A DNA stretch of 64,000 bases from Isoetes taiwanensis (GCA_021234155.1 JAJEKV010000024.1:16513030-16577029), one strand, 5' to 3'; positions 10,970-21,451 are shown, counted from the first letter of the stretch. Translations and numbers: made by a program. The notes: generated by a model from the sequence alone, not told the origin.

Positions 10970-11170
10970 TTATATGAAATAACAATAACACTAAAAGTAT
11001 TGGAAATACTATTTAGGGGCAAACGTGACGAAACGCAAAAACAAGATCATTCTGATCGAAGGAGTGATGAGCATATGATGCTTATTATGCTATTCCACAT
11101 CAAAGCCCTTGATGACGATTTTGTCTCCACCATTATGGGGGACCAAGGTGACATCAACCTATCCTCTAGA
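10970..11170 (-). pseudogene. polyphenol oxidase relic D: last codons plus 3' flank
   Basis: The minus strand at about 11165-11093 reads VDVTLVPHNGGDKIVIKGFD then VE and a stop, matching residues 574-595 of the intact enzyme. Downstream, GATGAGCATATGATGCTTAT and ATACTATTTAGGGGCAA repeat the gene's 3' flank. It lies just downstream of the intact gene and in the same orientation. Confidence 0.75.
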
Positions 11171-11374
11171 GTCATAGTTTACTCTTACTATGAAATAACA
11201 ATGATTTGGAATACTATTTATTTATGGGCAATACGACTAGAAAGCAACACAAGATAACCTTGGTCGAAGCATATGATGCGTATTATACTACTTGCCCTTT
11301 ATTGCATGCACCCTTGTCAGTTTTTTTTCGTGATATGAACATGATCATGATATGAACATGTATAGGCATGGAAA

Positions 11375-13174
11375 TTAAAGGTCATCAAACTCGACATCAA
11401 AGCCCTTGATGACGATTTTGTCGCCACCGTTACGTGGGACCAAGGTGACATCAAAGCTATCTCCACCTTTGATACCCAAATCTTCTAAAGTCTCGCCGAC
11501 ACCAAGGCGAACAGTTGTGGACTCGGTGCCCCCTTTGCCAGGGGCCATATGGGGCAAATAAATGTAGCTGCCTGCGTATTCCTTACAGTCCAGGGACGTG
11601 CTTGAATCTGCCGTGGGCAAGTTGATGAAAATATCAAACGCCACGGCCTGGTCCATCGGAAATTCAATCCCCTGTATGACCAGCACTGTTTCTGACCCTT
11701 CTGATTCTGCCACTGCCTCTGCCGCCGCTGCAGCATTTCCATTTCCTAAAAATGACACCAGCTTTGCCGCCGGAATCTTCACCTTCGCACTAAACGGAGC
11801 TTCCAGATTTTTGGATTTGCCCGCACTTATGTTCCCAAATTCTGGCACTGTGACTTTCTTACCCTTCAGCTTCGATTGCTTGCTTGACGTATCCGCAGCA
11901 GAGGTTGTGGATTTGGCATTTAGCCATGTAATTGGAACATCCTGATACCTGTAACCCAGCTTGTGAATTTCCAATGCATCCCTCACCTTCACCCTCACCG
12001 GATCGCCGAATTCGTCGAAGAAAACAAACGCAGAATTTAGCCAATCCTTGTCTTTGAATTCCTTGCGGCCCAGCTTTTTCTTCCAGATCCACCAAATTCT
12101 GTCGATGTTGCCATGGTGGGCGAAGAAGATGGGATCAATTCCGGCAGAATAGAGCGCACCCATGTCCTCATAAGGGGCATTGTTTCCTCCCGTCCAGACA
12201 TGAACAAATCCATGGGAATTGTTTTCCAATGTTCCCCCGCCAGGAGTTTTTGCAGATTCTGCTGTGTATTTTTGCCCCATGAACAGACTTGCAGTCTTCG
12301 CCGAGCTAACAACCTGCTGGTACATAACAGAATCGTTGGTTTTTCGCAGAGTAGCCAGATCACTCTGCCTTTCCGGCTCCCCTGGGAACCACGACAGATC
12401 GGCTATGGCAGGTGGTTGATGCAGAGTATTTCTCTTTGCATCAAACAAAGAAGACTTGTTGATGTAGAAATCTGGCATTGAATTGGGCAGAGGAGATACA
12501 ACAGATTGGTTGTCCCAATTCCAAAACGGAAGAGAAAAGGTTGGATCCTTGAGCAGATTTTGCAGAATCCGTTCGTGGAAATAGAGGTACCACCTATGCC
12601 AGGGCAGAAAAATCCAGCTAAAATGCACATCGAAGGCATTCTGAGTACCAGGCTGCACCAATCTGCTGTCGCAGAAAACACAGTGGATGTATGCCTGGTT
12701 GATCTGCTTGCGCGGATCATCGTCGGGAAGAGCCCGCAGCAATTCGTATGCCTTGCTATACTTTTCTGCGTATGCTGGATCTGCCAAATGGGCTGCTGGG
12801 CGAGTTCGGAGCTGCGGATTCTCAGGCCGGACAAAATCCTTGATCGCCTTGTTGGGCACCGGCAGACAGCAATCTACATTTGAATTGGTTGAGCTTTTTT
12901 TGCAGTCTTTCAGATCGGGTGGCTGGATGGGAGATCCAAACGCAGACGGATTATTGAGAAGAAACGGAAGCCCTGCAGCTCCGATTGACGAGCCCAACAG
13001 AAGCTCTCTTCTGTTCACTGGATCGTTTGAGTCATAGCTGCTTCGACAGATTGAATTGCATTGCCTCTTCCCAGTACAGGGATTGCATGCTAGAGCAACG
13101 GATTGAGGCCCACAAATGTTATTGGAGAAGCCCAATCCAGGAGAAACAGGGGAACATAGCAGTCTGCCCTCCAT
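11375..13174 (-). CDS. PPO: polyphenol oxidase (tyrosinase/catechol oxidase), plastid type
   Basis: A single uninterrupted frame of 599 codons, normal length for plant PPO. The family oxidises o-diphenols (and often monophenols) to quinones in the thylakoid lumen with a binuclear copper centre. Residues 1-50 are Ser-rich and Cys-rich like a transit peptide. NRRELLLGSSIGAAGLPFLL (54-73) is a twin-arginine thylakoid transfer signal. CuA ligands are H164 (IHCVFC), H184 (DVHFSW) and H193 (LPWHRW); C168 can form the usual thioether with H184. CuB ligands are H321 and H325 (SHGFVHVW) and H353/H354 (FAHHGNIDRIWW). Cys91, 102, 103 and 165 fit the conserved disulfides, and E317 is the likely water-keeper. 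The DWL domain begins at KDWLNSAFVFFDE (376), and the C-terminal domain has a variant KFDV motif (AFDIF, 512). An Ala-rich linker lies at 478-490. All key residues are present. Exact substrate cannot be read. Confidence 0.95.
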   Translation of the reverse strand: MEGRLLCSPVSPGLGFSNNICGPQSVALACNPCTGKRQCNSICRSSYDSNDPVNRRELLLGSSIGAAGLPFLLNNPSAFGSPIQPPDLKDCKKSSTNSNVDCCLPVPNKAIKDFVRPENPQLRTRPAAHLADPAYAEKYSKAYELLRALPDDDPRKQINQAYIHCVFCDSRLVQPGTQNAFDVHFSWIFLPWHRWYLYFHERILQNLLKDPTFSLPFWNWDNQSVVSPLPNSMPDFYINKSSLFDAKRNTLHQPPAIADLSWFPGEPERQSDLATLRKTNDSVMYQQVVSSAKTASLFMGQKYTAESAKTPGGGTLENNSHGFVHVWTGGNNAPYEDMGALYSAGIDPIFFAHHGNIDRIWWIWKKKLGRKEFKDKDWLNSAFVFFDEFGDPVRVKVRDALEIHKLGYRYQDVPITWLNAKSTTSAADTSSKQSKLKGKKVTVPEFGNISAGKSKNLEAPFSAKVKIPAAKLVSFLGNGNAAAAAEAVAESEGSETVLVIQGIEFPMDQAVAFDIFINLPTADSSTSLDCKEYAGSYIYLPHMAPGKGGTESTTVRLGVGETLEDLGIKGGDSFDVTLVPRNGGDKIVIKGFDVEFDDL

Positions 13175-13206
13175 TGTACATATTTGTTGGTCTCTTGAGG
13201 TTTCAA

Positions 13207-13214
13207 CTTTATAG
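13207..13214 (-). promoter_or_regulatory. putative TATA box of the PPO gene
   Basis: On the minus strand CTATAAAG lies 33-40 bases before the ATG (13174). It would imply a very short 5' leader. No other TATA-like word is as well placed within 120 bases. Confidence 0.45.
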
Positions 13215-13817
13215 GCTTCTTATTTTTTGACAGATGGTCCATGCTGCGTTGCAGAATCATTCAAATGCCAGCTGTGCCCTTAATTAATTGTTGATAGCCG
13301 TTTTTAAGCTTCTCTATCTCTACCATTAAATACAACATGTACCACTTTCAAAAAATGTACTTTTTGAACTGGGACCGGTCTGGGGTTATCTCCCTTGACT
13401 CCCCATTATATTAGCATTTTTTTTATTAAGATAAATTGTTTTTCGTCGTTCCAAAAAAAAAAAAATAGTAAAAAGGTGCAACCCGAGCCTTGGGGCAGTT
13501 TTAGGCTCGGATTCGTTTTGCATTGATTAAGTTGGATTGTCAAAATAAATAAATAAATAAAGTTACTAGACAAATTATTAGTTAAAGGAAGATTCAAAAT
13601 AGGCATCTATCTATTGAAGGCTAGATTGAAACCATGAAACCCAATATTTAGCAAGAAAATAGAATATGCCTAAGTAGATTATCTTTGTATTTTCTCTGAA
13701 TGAGTTCTTTGGCATGCTTTGTCTTGTTTCTTAAAATTGGTCTGTTGGATTAGCCATACATGAATGTATTTCCTGTAAGAATGCCATGCAGAAAAATGTG
13801 GGTGTTTGATACAACAG

Positions 13818-13916
13818 AATGCCATGCAGAAGAATGTGGATCTCCTGCAGGGTCTGAATTCCAAGCAAGAGAACCTTAGCTTGTCAAGGATTCTGATGGA
13901 TGCTAGGAAGCATTAG
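13818..13916 (+). other. exon-like segment kept in both duplication copies
   Basis: After an acceptor-like ACAACAG, a frame of 32 codons reads NAMQKNVDLLQGLNSKQ, then ENLSLSRILMDARKH and a TAG stop. The same frame and stop are kept in copy 2 at about 16871-16963 with mostly conservative differences. It resembles a terminal exon with coiled-coil character, on the strand opposite to the NHX exons. No family recognised. The first 25 bases are a local duplication of 13781-13805. Confidence 0.3.
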
Positions 13917-14334
13917 GGGCCGCATTCAAGCAAGCTTCGAAGCCGTTTGAGGCAAAAAAAATCCTATAAACATTTGAGCCTTATGATTAGGCCTCACGAC
14001 TTGCAGTTTTAGGCTTGAATTTAGCTTCTCATTACAAATGCACATATGAGACAAATTATTAGCTAAACGAATGTTCAAAATGGGTATTTGTATATCAAAA
14101 CAACTTAATTGCATTAGGCTAGCCATTAAATTGAAAACCTAGATTTAAATCACAATAAGGCCTTTTGCTTCTGGCTCATTTCCAAGTTCATCAAGATGCT
14201 GTAAAGACAAAGTCTTCATATTTCAAAATAGTTTTAGTGATTGACTAGATTTGCAAATTTGCTAATTATCTGTCCAGCCTAGCAGGACCAATTCATATGA
14301 TTAAAAGCAGGAAGCTCTATGTTTACATGACTTC

Positions 14335-15670
14335 TTCCATGTCTTTACGTAAGCATAAAAACACCACTTGTATCTCCTCACTTTGGATGGCTTTCGCTAA
14401 ATGCTCCATGTCTGCGTCATCATCCTGTACGACATATTATTAGCACCTTGAACACAGAAGAAAATAAGATAACTAATCTTGCCTCCCCCTCATATCCTGG
14501 TCCATGGCACTCTATGTCCAACAATTGCACATAGTATGATGTGGATCCCCCAACTACAATCACCTGTTAGAAGCAAAATGAAGCTCTAGAAGCCCATTAC
14601 AGGGAAAGGTTTTTTCAAATGTAGTAATTTATAATGCCATTATGTATTGTAAAGAAACCAGTGAATAGGGTGGATGTCAAAACGACTCGTCCATGTTGTT
14701 GTGGTAAATCTGTAGCAGACTGCAAGGCTAAGGCAAATGCTATTGCATCTCGAAGGCCTAAAACATACTCAACTCTTCTTAAGCTTCGGCTAAAACTTCA
14801 TCAAACACGGATATCACGATATGTTGATGGTCCGTAGAAATACATACTACTATACCGAAGAGCATGCTGATGATAAATAGGAATGCGCCTTGATGGCTCT
14901 CGAAAGTATTTAACAAGGGCAGCAGGATAAACATTTAGTGCTCTGCCTATCCTCATCCACGTCTTTGTTTAGGTGCAATGAGCTTCAATCATTAAAACTA
15001 ATAGATAAACTATTTATTAGATAACATGACGATCAATCACAGTGACATACCTTGCCATAGAAATGCTGAGCTGATCAGTCAAGAGGACACGTCACTTCAT
15101 GCTTCCAGCAATTTAATTAAGCACTTAGGTTTCCACAATGCCAAGATTAAATCTTAGAAACGAAAAAGAAAGATAAAAGCATACAATAGTGAAAAATGTG
15201 AACCCCATATGGTGCCAGCTTTGCTTTTCAATAAATAGGACAACCCCAATGTAAATAAATCTGCCACGAATAGATCAACAAATGAAAGTCGAGAGATCTG
15301 TCATTCCTATCAATGCACTATACTCGAAAAATAACCTACACAAACGTTTCAGAAAGTTTGGCTAGCATCTCAAAGAAGCCCGATGCCATTTCTTGTGCTT
15401 ATGGTGACAAATTTGATGCCTTATAATACTTCTGACATAGCGAAACCCAGATGTCAATCAACATACGAAATCAATCATGAAACAAATTAGTCAATTATCA
15501 CTCCATAGCATGCATTTTATACTGGAAAGGTGTATATCCACATCATAAAGGACCTTACTAATAAGATGGCCACTATTCCTGACAACCCAAGCGTATCCGC
15601 TAGATTGTATGCAAGGTATGGAAACAAAGCTATTAGGCAGGACTCCAATACAGCAAGCCCGTGCTTCATT
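14335..15670 (-). pseudogene. NHX5/NHX6-like Na+/H+ exchanger, partial gene, copy 1
   Basis: Exon-sized blocks follow the order of endosomal plant NHX antiporters. About 15559-15670 reads LFPYLAYNLADTLGLSGIVA. About 15343-15436 ends GFFEMLAKLSETFV. 15185-15260 reads FIYIGVVLFIEKQSWHHMGF after a good acceptor. About 14866-14955 reads RIGRALNVYPAALVKYFREP. About 14680-14757 reads GLRDAIAFALALQS. 14483-14563 reads VIVVGGSTSYYVQLLDIE, and a last block lies at 14335-14425. Several borders have consensus splice sites; one donor is GC-type (AG|GCAAG). The family exchanges Na+/K+ for H+ in Golgi and endosomes. An in-frame TAA lies in the second block (S-P-stop where copy 2 has S-P-E), and the N-terminal half is absent, so I call it a pseudogene. 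Confidence 0.75.
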
Positions 15671-15734
15671 ATACAGATCAGAACATAAAGCTATGGAGAA
15701 AACATCAAAATGGCCTCATCTCTACAAGAGAATA

Positions 15735-16340
15735 GGCGTTTATTGTCAGTTTTTTTGTCACTTTGTAGACCACTGCATGTTTCAGAGAATTGACAAAAAT
15801 GTGACCATAAAAATGTCAAAAATTAGTGATGATAGATCGTCAGGTTTTTGTCACTTTTTTTTGGCAATTTTTTGACACCTCATTTGTCATCATTATAGCA
15901 TTTTTTTGTCACTTTTTGGGGCAATTCTTTGACATCTATATTGTCATATCTTAGGCAAATTTTTGACACCCTATTTGTCATCTTTATAGCATTTTTTGGC
16001 CACTTTTTTGGGCAATTCTTTGATATCTATATTGTCATATCTTAGGTTGTTTTTTGACAATTTAGTGTCATCTAGAGTGTCATATTTTATATCTATTTTT
16101 GTCACTTTTTTGGCAATTCTTTGGCACCTACTATGTCAATATCAGATGAGTTTTTGTCACTTTTCTGGCAAGTCTTTGGCACCTATTTTGTCACATTTTA
16201 AGTTGTCTTGGCACCTTTTTGACACCTATTTTAGCATATTTTAGGCCATGTTTGTCACTTTTTTGGCAATTTGGTCATATTCTAAATTATTTTTGGCATA
16301 TTTTTGTCATCTATAAACATATTTGTCATCTATAAACATA
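15735..16340. repeat. degenerate minisatellite of TTTTTGTCAC / TTTGGCAATT / TTTGACACCT words
   Basis: About 600 bp between the two duplication copies consist of imperfect repeats, roughly 65-70 bp long, built from TTTTTGTCACTTTTTTGGCA, ATTCTTTGACACCTA and TTTGTCAT. The array starts just after homology between the copies ends at 15722. Short ORFs in it are spurious. Confidence 0.75.
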
Positions 16341-17885
16341 TTTGGCATACAACATGTACCATTTTCAAAAAATGTACTTTGAACTGGGACCAGTTTGGGG
16401 TTACCTCTCTTGACTCCCCATTATATCAGCATTTTTTATTAAGATAAATTGTTTTTCGTCGTTCTAAAAAAACAAACTAGCAAAAAGATGCAACAGGAGA
16501 CTTGGGCAGTTTTAGGCTCGGATTCATTTTGCATTGATTAAGTTGGATTGTCAAAATAAATAAATAAATAAATAAATAAATAAAGTTACTAGACAAATTA
16601 TTAGTTAAAAGATAAGATAAGATAAGATAAAGGAAGATTCAAAATAGGCATCTATCTATTGAAGGCTGGATTAAAACCATGAAAACCAATATTTAGCAAG
16701 AAAATAGAATATGCCTAAGTAGATTGTCTTTATATTTTCTCTGAATGAGTTCTTTGGCATGCTTTGTCTTGTCTCTTAAAATTGGTCTGTTGGGTTAGCC
16801 ATACATGAATGTATTTCTTGTAAGAATGCCATGCAGAAAAATGTGGGTCTTTGGTACAACAGAATGCCATGCAGGAGAATGTGGGTCTCCTGCAGGGTCT
16901 GATTTCCAAGCAGAAGAACCTTAGCTTGTCAAGGATTCTAATGGATGCTAGGAAGCATTAGGGGCCGCATTCAAGCAAGCTTCATGACGAATTTGGAGAA
17001 GCCGTTTGAGGCAAAAAATCCTGTAAACATTTGAGCCTTATGATTAGGCCTCACGACTTGCAGTTTTAGGCTTGAATTTTAGCTTCTCATTACAAACGCA
17101 TGTATGAGACAAATTATTAGCTAAACGAATGTTCAAAATGGATATTTGTATATTAAAACAACTTAATTGCATTAGGCTAGCCATTAAATTGAAAACCTAG
17201 ATTTAAATCACAATAAGGCCTTTTGCTTCTGGCTCATTTCCAAGTTCATCAAGATGCTGTAAAGACAAAGTCTTCATATTTCAAAATAGTTTTTTAGTGA
17301 TTGACTAGATTTGCAAATTTGCTAATTATCTGTCCAGCCTAGCAGGACCAATTCATATGGCTTCTTCCATGTCTTTACGTAAGCTTAAAAACACCACCTG
17401 AATCTCCTCACTTTGGATGGCATTCGTTAGATGCTCCATGTCTGCGTCATCATCCTGTACGACATATTATTAACACCTTGAACACAGAAGAAAATAGGAA
17501 AACTAATCTTGCCTCCCCCTCATATCCTGGTCCATGGCACTCTATGTCCAAAAATTGCACATAGTATGATGTGGATCCCCCAACTACAATCACCTGTTAG
17601 ACGCAAAATGAAGCTCTAGAAGCCCATTACAGGAAAAGGTTTTTTCAAATGTAGTAATTTATAAAGCCATTATATACTGTAACAAAAACAGTGAATAGGG
17701 GGGATGTCAAAACAACTCATCCATGTTGTTGTGGTAAATCTATAGCACACTGCAAGGCTAAGGCAAATGCCATTGCATCTCGAAGGCCTAAAACATACTC
17801 AATTCTTCTTAAGGTTCGGCTAAAACTTTATCAAACACGGATATCACGAGACGTTGATGGTCCATAGAAATACATACTACTATAC

Positions 17886-18196
17886 CATAAAAACCACTTA
17901 GTCTCCATTCTATCACATCGTCCAATGAGATATCGCCATGTGGCAAGTTTCATTTCCAAGAATCTCCATTTACTTGCATTCTACTTTTACTTACATTCTG
18001 TTTTTTTTTTTTTTTCACTAACATTCTTGACTTTAGTCGTTGGATGTTTGACACGTGTCATAGAATGGACGACTAAGTGGTCTCCACGTTACAATAATGT
18101 CAATTTACTTGACATTCCTGAGATGTCAACAGGGCTCCGCGCTTCGCGGGTCGCCCTGTTTCCATCTCAGGAATGTCATGTAAATTGACATTTCTG
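17886..18196. mobile_element. 311-bp insertion in duplication copy 2, TATAC target duplication
   Basis: Copy 1 runs ACTATACC|GAAGAGCATG without interruption. Copy 2 has 311 bp flanked by TATAC at 17881-17885 and 18197-18201. The left half has inverted repeats CCACTTAGTC.TCCATTCTAT (about 17893) and ATAGAATGGACGACTAAGTG (about 18061). The right half is a long hairpin (see 18094-18190). This may be one composite element or two nested MITEs. It sits just inside the intron, next to the donor of an NHX exon. Confidence 0.75.
18094..18190. repeat. long GC-capped hairpin
   Basis: Arms AATGTCAATTTACTTGACAT (from 18094) and its complement ending at 18190 continue through CCTGAGATG / CATCTCAGG, then ACAGGGC / GCCCTGT, and close with CCGCG-CTT-CGCGG. 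The stem is nearly perfect over about 45 bp. The GC-rich core in an AT-rich setting is unlike the surrounding DNA. Confidence 0.85.
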
Positions 18197-19069
18197 TATA
18201 CGGAGAGCATGCTGATGATTCAAAGGAATGTGCCTTGATGGCTCTCGAAAGTAGTTCACAAGGGCAGCAAGATAAACATTTAGTGCTCTGCCTATCCTCA
18301 TCCACGTCTTTGTTTAGGTGCAATGATCTTCAATCTTTAAAACTAATAGATAAATTATTTATTAGATAACATGACGATCAATCACAGTGACATACCTTGC
18401 CATAAAAATGCTGAGCTGATCAGTCAAGAGGACACGTCACTTCATGCTTCCAACAATTTAATTAAGCACTTAATAGATTTCCACAATGCCAAGATTAAAT
18501 CTTAGAAACGAAAAAGAAAGATAAAAGCATACAATAGTGAAAAATGTGAACCCCATATGGTGCCAGCTTTGCTTTTCAATAAATAGGGCAACCCCAATGT
18601 AAATAAATTTGTCACGAATAGATCAACAAATCAAAGTTAGAAGTCTAGAGCTCTGTCATTTCTATCAATGCACTATACTCGGAAAATAACCTACACAAAC
18701 GTTTCAGAAAGTTTGGCTAGCATCTCAAAGAAGCCCGATATTTCTTGTGCTTCTGGTGACAAATTTGATGCCTTGTAATACTTCTGACATAGCAAAACCC
18801 ATTGTCAATCAACATACCAAATCAATCATGAAACAAATTAGCCAATTATCACTCCATAGCATCCATTTTATACTGGAAAGATGTATATCCACATCATAAA
18901 GGACCTTACTAATAAGATGGCCACTACTCCTGACAATCCAAGCGCATCCGCTAGATTGTATGCAAGGTATGGAAACAAAGCTATTAGGCAGGACTCCAAT
19001 ACAGCAAGCCTATGCTTCATTATACAGATCAGAACATAAAACTATGGAGAAAACATCAAAGTGACCTCA

Positions 19070-20890
19070 TAAAGACTTTAAGATGCTAAAACTCCAATGA
19101 AAAGGTTAGACAAATGACCCTAGCTTACCCTTTTTCATGCAGATGACAATGTTTAAATCTTGGATGAGGAAGATATGCAGAAAAAGGGTCGATGAACTCA
19201 AATGGAGAAAATACAAAATTCTTCCAAAGCTCTGTTTCCAACGCGTGTTTCCGCAGCAATGGAAGCAGGAAAGGAACCCAGACCCAATCTGTGGAAGAAT
19301 AGTTGGCACAAATCCTAAAAAAATTAAAAGCAAGGCATAGACAATATGTAATGTTAAAAAGTGGATAAAATCCGAGACATATAAGAAAGAAGGGGCAGTC
19401 GAAGGGGTGCTAGGAGGGTCGATCATCCAGAGATAGAGTAGGTCAACTGCGTGACATTCCCCAAGCGGCATGAATCACTTATTTTTGTTCATCGTCCCTT
19501 TCTTTAGATCGAGATCTAATGGCCCATTGAGTGACAACGTCAAATTTTAAGACATGTGGATAGCCTAGGCTTTCAGATAATATGACACTCAAGGTTAGGC
19601 TGTTGCTCTAAAAAAAGTACTTTTAAGCCTAATATTTTCTTATCTTCTCTTATCTTTAACATCTTATCTATTTGTTTAAAATATTTTTGGGGTGGGGTGT
19701 CTCCCTTTTTTCGGCCGCTGGTAATGCCGGTAACACGCCATTTTCCGGCCAAAAAGCGAAATTTTGTCGCCGAAAAAATATAAGCGTAAGTTTTTTTTTT
19801 TTAATGGTGGATTAGATCCAGGTAAAGCTAATCTAACGGGCCATTATTATTGTGGCAGGATTCCCGCCATAGCCGGATTCATTCATTTCGCCATTCCTTA
19901 AAATCCTCTTCGAGCATCCAAAAACCTTACTCTGAGCAGATTCTGGCATCCAGCTAAGTTGCTTCAACGGATTCTGGTGCCCAGCTAAGTTGCTTGAGGT
20001 AAAAACAATTTCGGTCCATTTTTTAACTGTTCTTTTCTTTGCAAGCAAAGGCGCATACCTCTTATAGGGATGGATATTTTCAGAAACAGAAGCCGGTATT
20101 GGCCATTTTCAGAAACAGAAGCCGGTATTAGACAAGAACAATTAGCTTCAGGGTTCCAGACAAAGAGCTTCAAAAAACTTCCACGATCTTTAGCAGGTAT
20201 ATCTTTCCTTTCTAATTTCGCGCATGCATTTTTGTTTAGTGATGATGCTCGATCAAGGAAGACGTGCCTGGCTTCTTATGATCTTTATTTATTTTGTCTG
20301 AAATCCTTTAACAGTTTGATAGTTCCTATGATGTTTGTTTCTCTGTCTGGAGCCTTTCTTCCCATTTCAATTTGTTATTGCTAAACTTTCTGATCACAAG
20401 AATGTGTGAGAGCAAAAAACAATTGGCGTCTGCTCTGCTGTAAAGCTTAGTGTATGGCTATGGAGATATATATCGCCTCCAATCCTTCTCCTACTCATGT
20501 TCTATTCCATTCCGGTGGCCTCTTGACAGGAACCCAAGTAAACGTGCAATGGAGTTAGTTTTTGGGGTGGGGTATCTCCCTTTACTTGGGATATTGGTCT
20601 GGATGGTATGATCAGTGTGATTCCTCTTGAAATTGAAAAAATAACTTCTAACCCTCTCACAATGTCTGATATGCTGACCAAGATCCTACAATACTGATTG
20701 AGATCGTTGATCTATGTGAGGAAATATATGGCAGTGGAGCCGGTCGCAATTTTCCTGGATCTGTTTTATCTATATTTCAGCTTATACATATAACTTCCTC
20801 CTTGCTTCTGCTGATAGAAATTTATTGAATAAGTAGATAGGGGCAAGATACATCTAATGTTATATAAAGCTGCAAATAAATCACTGGCAG
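19070..20890. other. non-coding stretch; one 29-bp direct repeat
   Basis: No gene recognised. A 29-bp unit with TTTTCAGAAACAGAAGCCGG is repeated at 20077 and 20106. The words GGGGTGGGGTGTCTCCCTTT (19691) and GGGGTGGGGTATCTCCCTTT (20562) suggest an older duplication. The ORF at 20070-20384 includes the 29-bp repeat and has no family signature. Confidence 0.35.
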
Positions 20891-21404
20891 TGTTATGGTA
20901 TTAGAACAAAATACTAGCTCGGGGTGTGATCCACAACCAAAAAGTGATTTAAATGAAACCATTGGCTCCTTAAAATGTTTATGGCTGATAACGGGACTAA
21001 TATCAACTTATCCGAACTTGTCCTCACATGGATTCGAACATGCGCCTAACCAAGGCACCAACCTTAGACTTAATAAGAAAAAGCTAAGTGCCTTTCCAAA
21101 AAGGCAAAGGTCGGAAAGGGAATTTACCTTTGAGGACTTTTCAAGAGACTATAAAAGAACATACATAGGGGGACGAGAGAGGAAGAATCACCGACAGAGC
21201 CCTACATCTCTTCCTCTATTGATTTTCCCTTCTACTTCCAATTCTAGCTTGTTGGTCTGAGCGGGATAAAGATTTCTTGCTCCAGGATAAAGATTTCCTG
21301 GTGAATCCCTTTGGGTGGATCGAGCTTCTCCTACTAACTGGATTATCTTTTTAGCTCTTTGGTTTTTATGGTGAGTTATCCGAGATCTAGAAGAGGACGT
21401 AACA
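20891..21404 (+). repeat. 5' LTR of the gypsy element
   Basis: 514 bp, from TGTTATGG to CGTAACA. It contains ACTATAAAAGAACATA at about 21149, a likely promoter. The immediate downstream position of the primer-binding site confirms the 3' border. Confidence 0.9.
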
Positions 21405-21406
21405 AT

Positions 21407-21420
21407 TGGTATCAAAGCCA
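21407..21420 (+). other. primer-binding site
   Basis: TGGTATCAAAGCCA begins two bases after the LTR. It matches the start of the plant initiator-Met tRNA complement (TGGTATCAGAGC) with one difference, the usual primer for this group. Confidence 0.85.
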
Positions 21421-21451
21421 AGTTTGATCTTGAGTAATAAATTCCTGTGCT

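Larger units (their letters stand above)
13325..15722. repeat. segmental duplication, copy 1
   Basis: The segment aligns end to end with 16345-19069. Shared landmarks: CAACATGTACCA.TTTCAAAA at the left edge, the AAATAAATAAATAA run, AGATTCAAAATAGGCATCTA, and GAGAAAACATCAAA at the right edge, where the two copies stop matching. Differences are scattered substitutions, small indels and one 311-bp insertion in copy 2. It contains NHX-like exons on the minus strand and one exon-like segment on the plus strand. Confidence 0.9.
17390..19025 (-). pseudogene. NHX5/NHX6-like Na+/H+ exchanger, partial gene, copy 2
   Basis: The same exon blocks as copy 1: about 18915-19025 (LADALGLSG), about 18700-18790 (SPEAQEISGFFEMLAKLSET, without the copy-1 stop), about 18542-18611, about 18203-18300 (IGRALNVYLAALVNYFREPS then IPLNHQHAL, closer to the family), about 17710-17787 (GLRDAMAFALALQ) and about 17513-17593. 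The lesions differ from copy 1: a TGA replaces CGA after LPQQHG in the GLRDAMAF exon, and the acceptor AG before the third block has become AA. The N-terminal half is missing here too. Both copies appear dead, with independent damage after the duplication. Confidence 0.75.
16345..19069. repeat. segmental duplication, copy 2
   Basis: The direct-oriented partner of 13325-15722. It is longer because of a 311-bp insertion (17886-18196), an expanded AAATA run near 16555 and a GATAA repeat near 16615. The right edge (ACATCAAAGTGACCTCAT at about 19057) is where homology stops. Confidence 0.9.

Noticed and set aside
11485-12883. Plus- and minus-strand ORFs overlapping the PPO gene
   Set aside because: They are shadows of the real 599-codon frame and have no family motifs.
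14335-15000. Initial reading of VIVVGGSTSYYVQ as tRNA isopentenyltransferase
   Set aside because: The order of blocks on the minus strand does not fit that family. Neighbouring exons (LGLSGIVAIL, FIYIGV, GLRDAIAFALALQ) fit an NHX antiporter in the correct order.
13400-19100. CRISPR-like array in the TTTTTGTCAC region
   Set aside because: No constant repeat with unique spacers; all parts are degenerate copies of one unit, and the genome is a plant nuclear genome.
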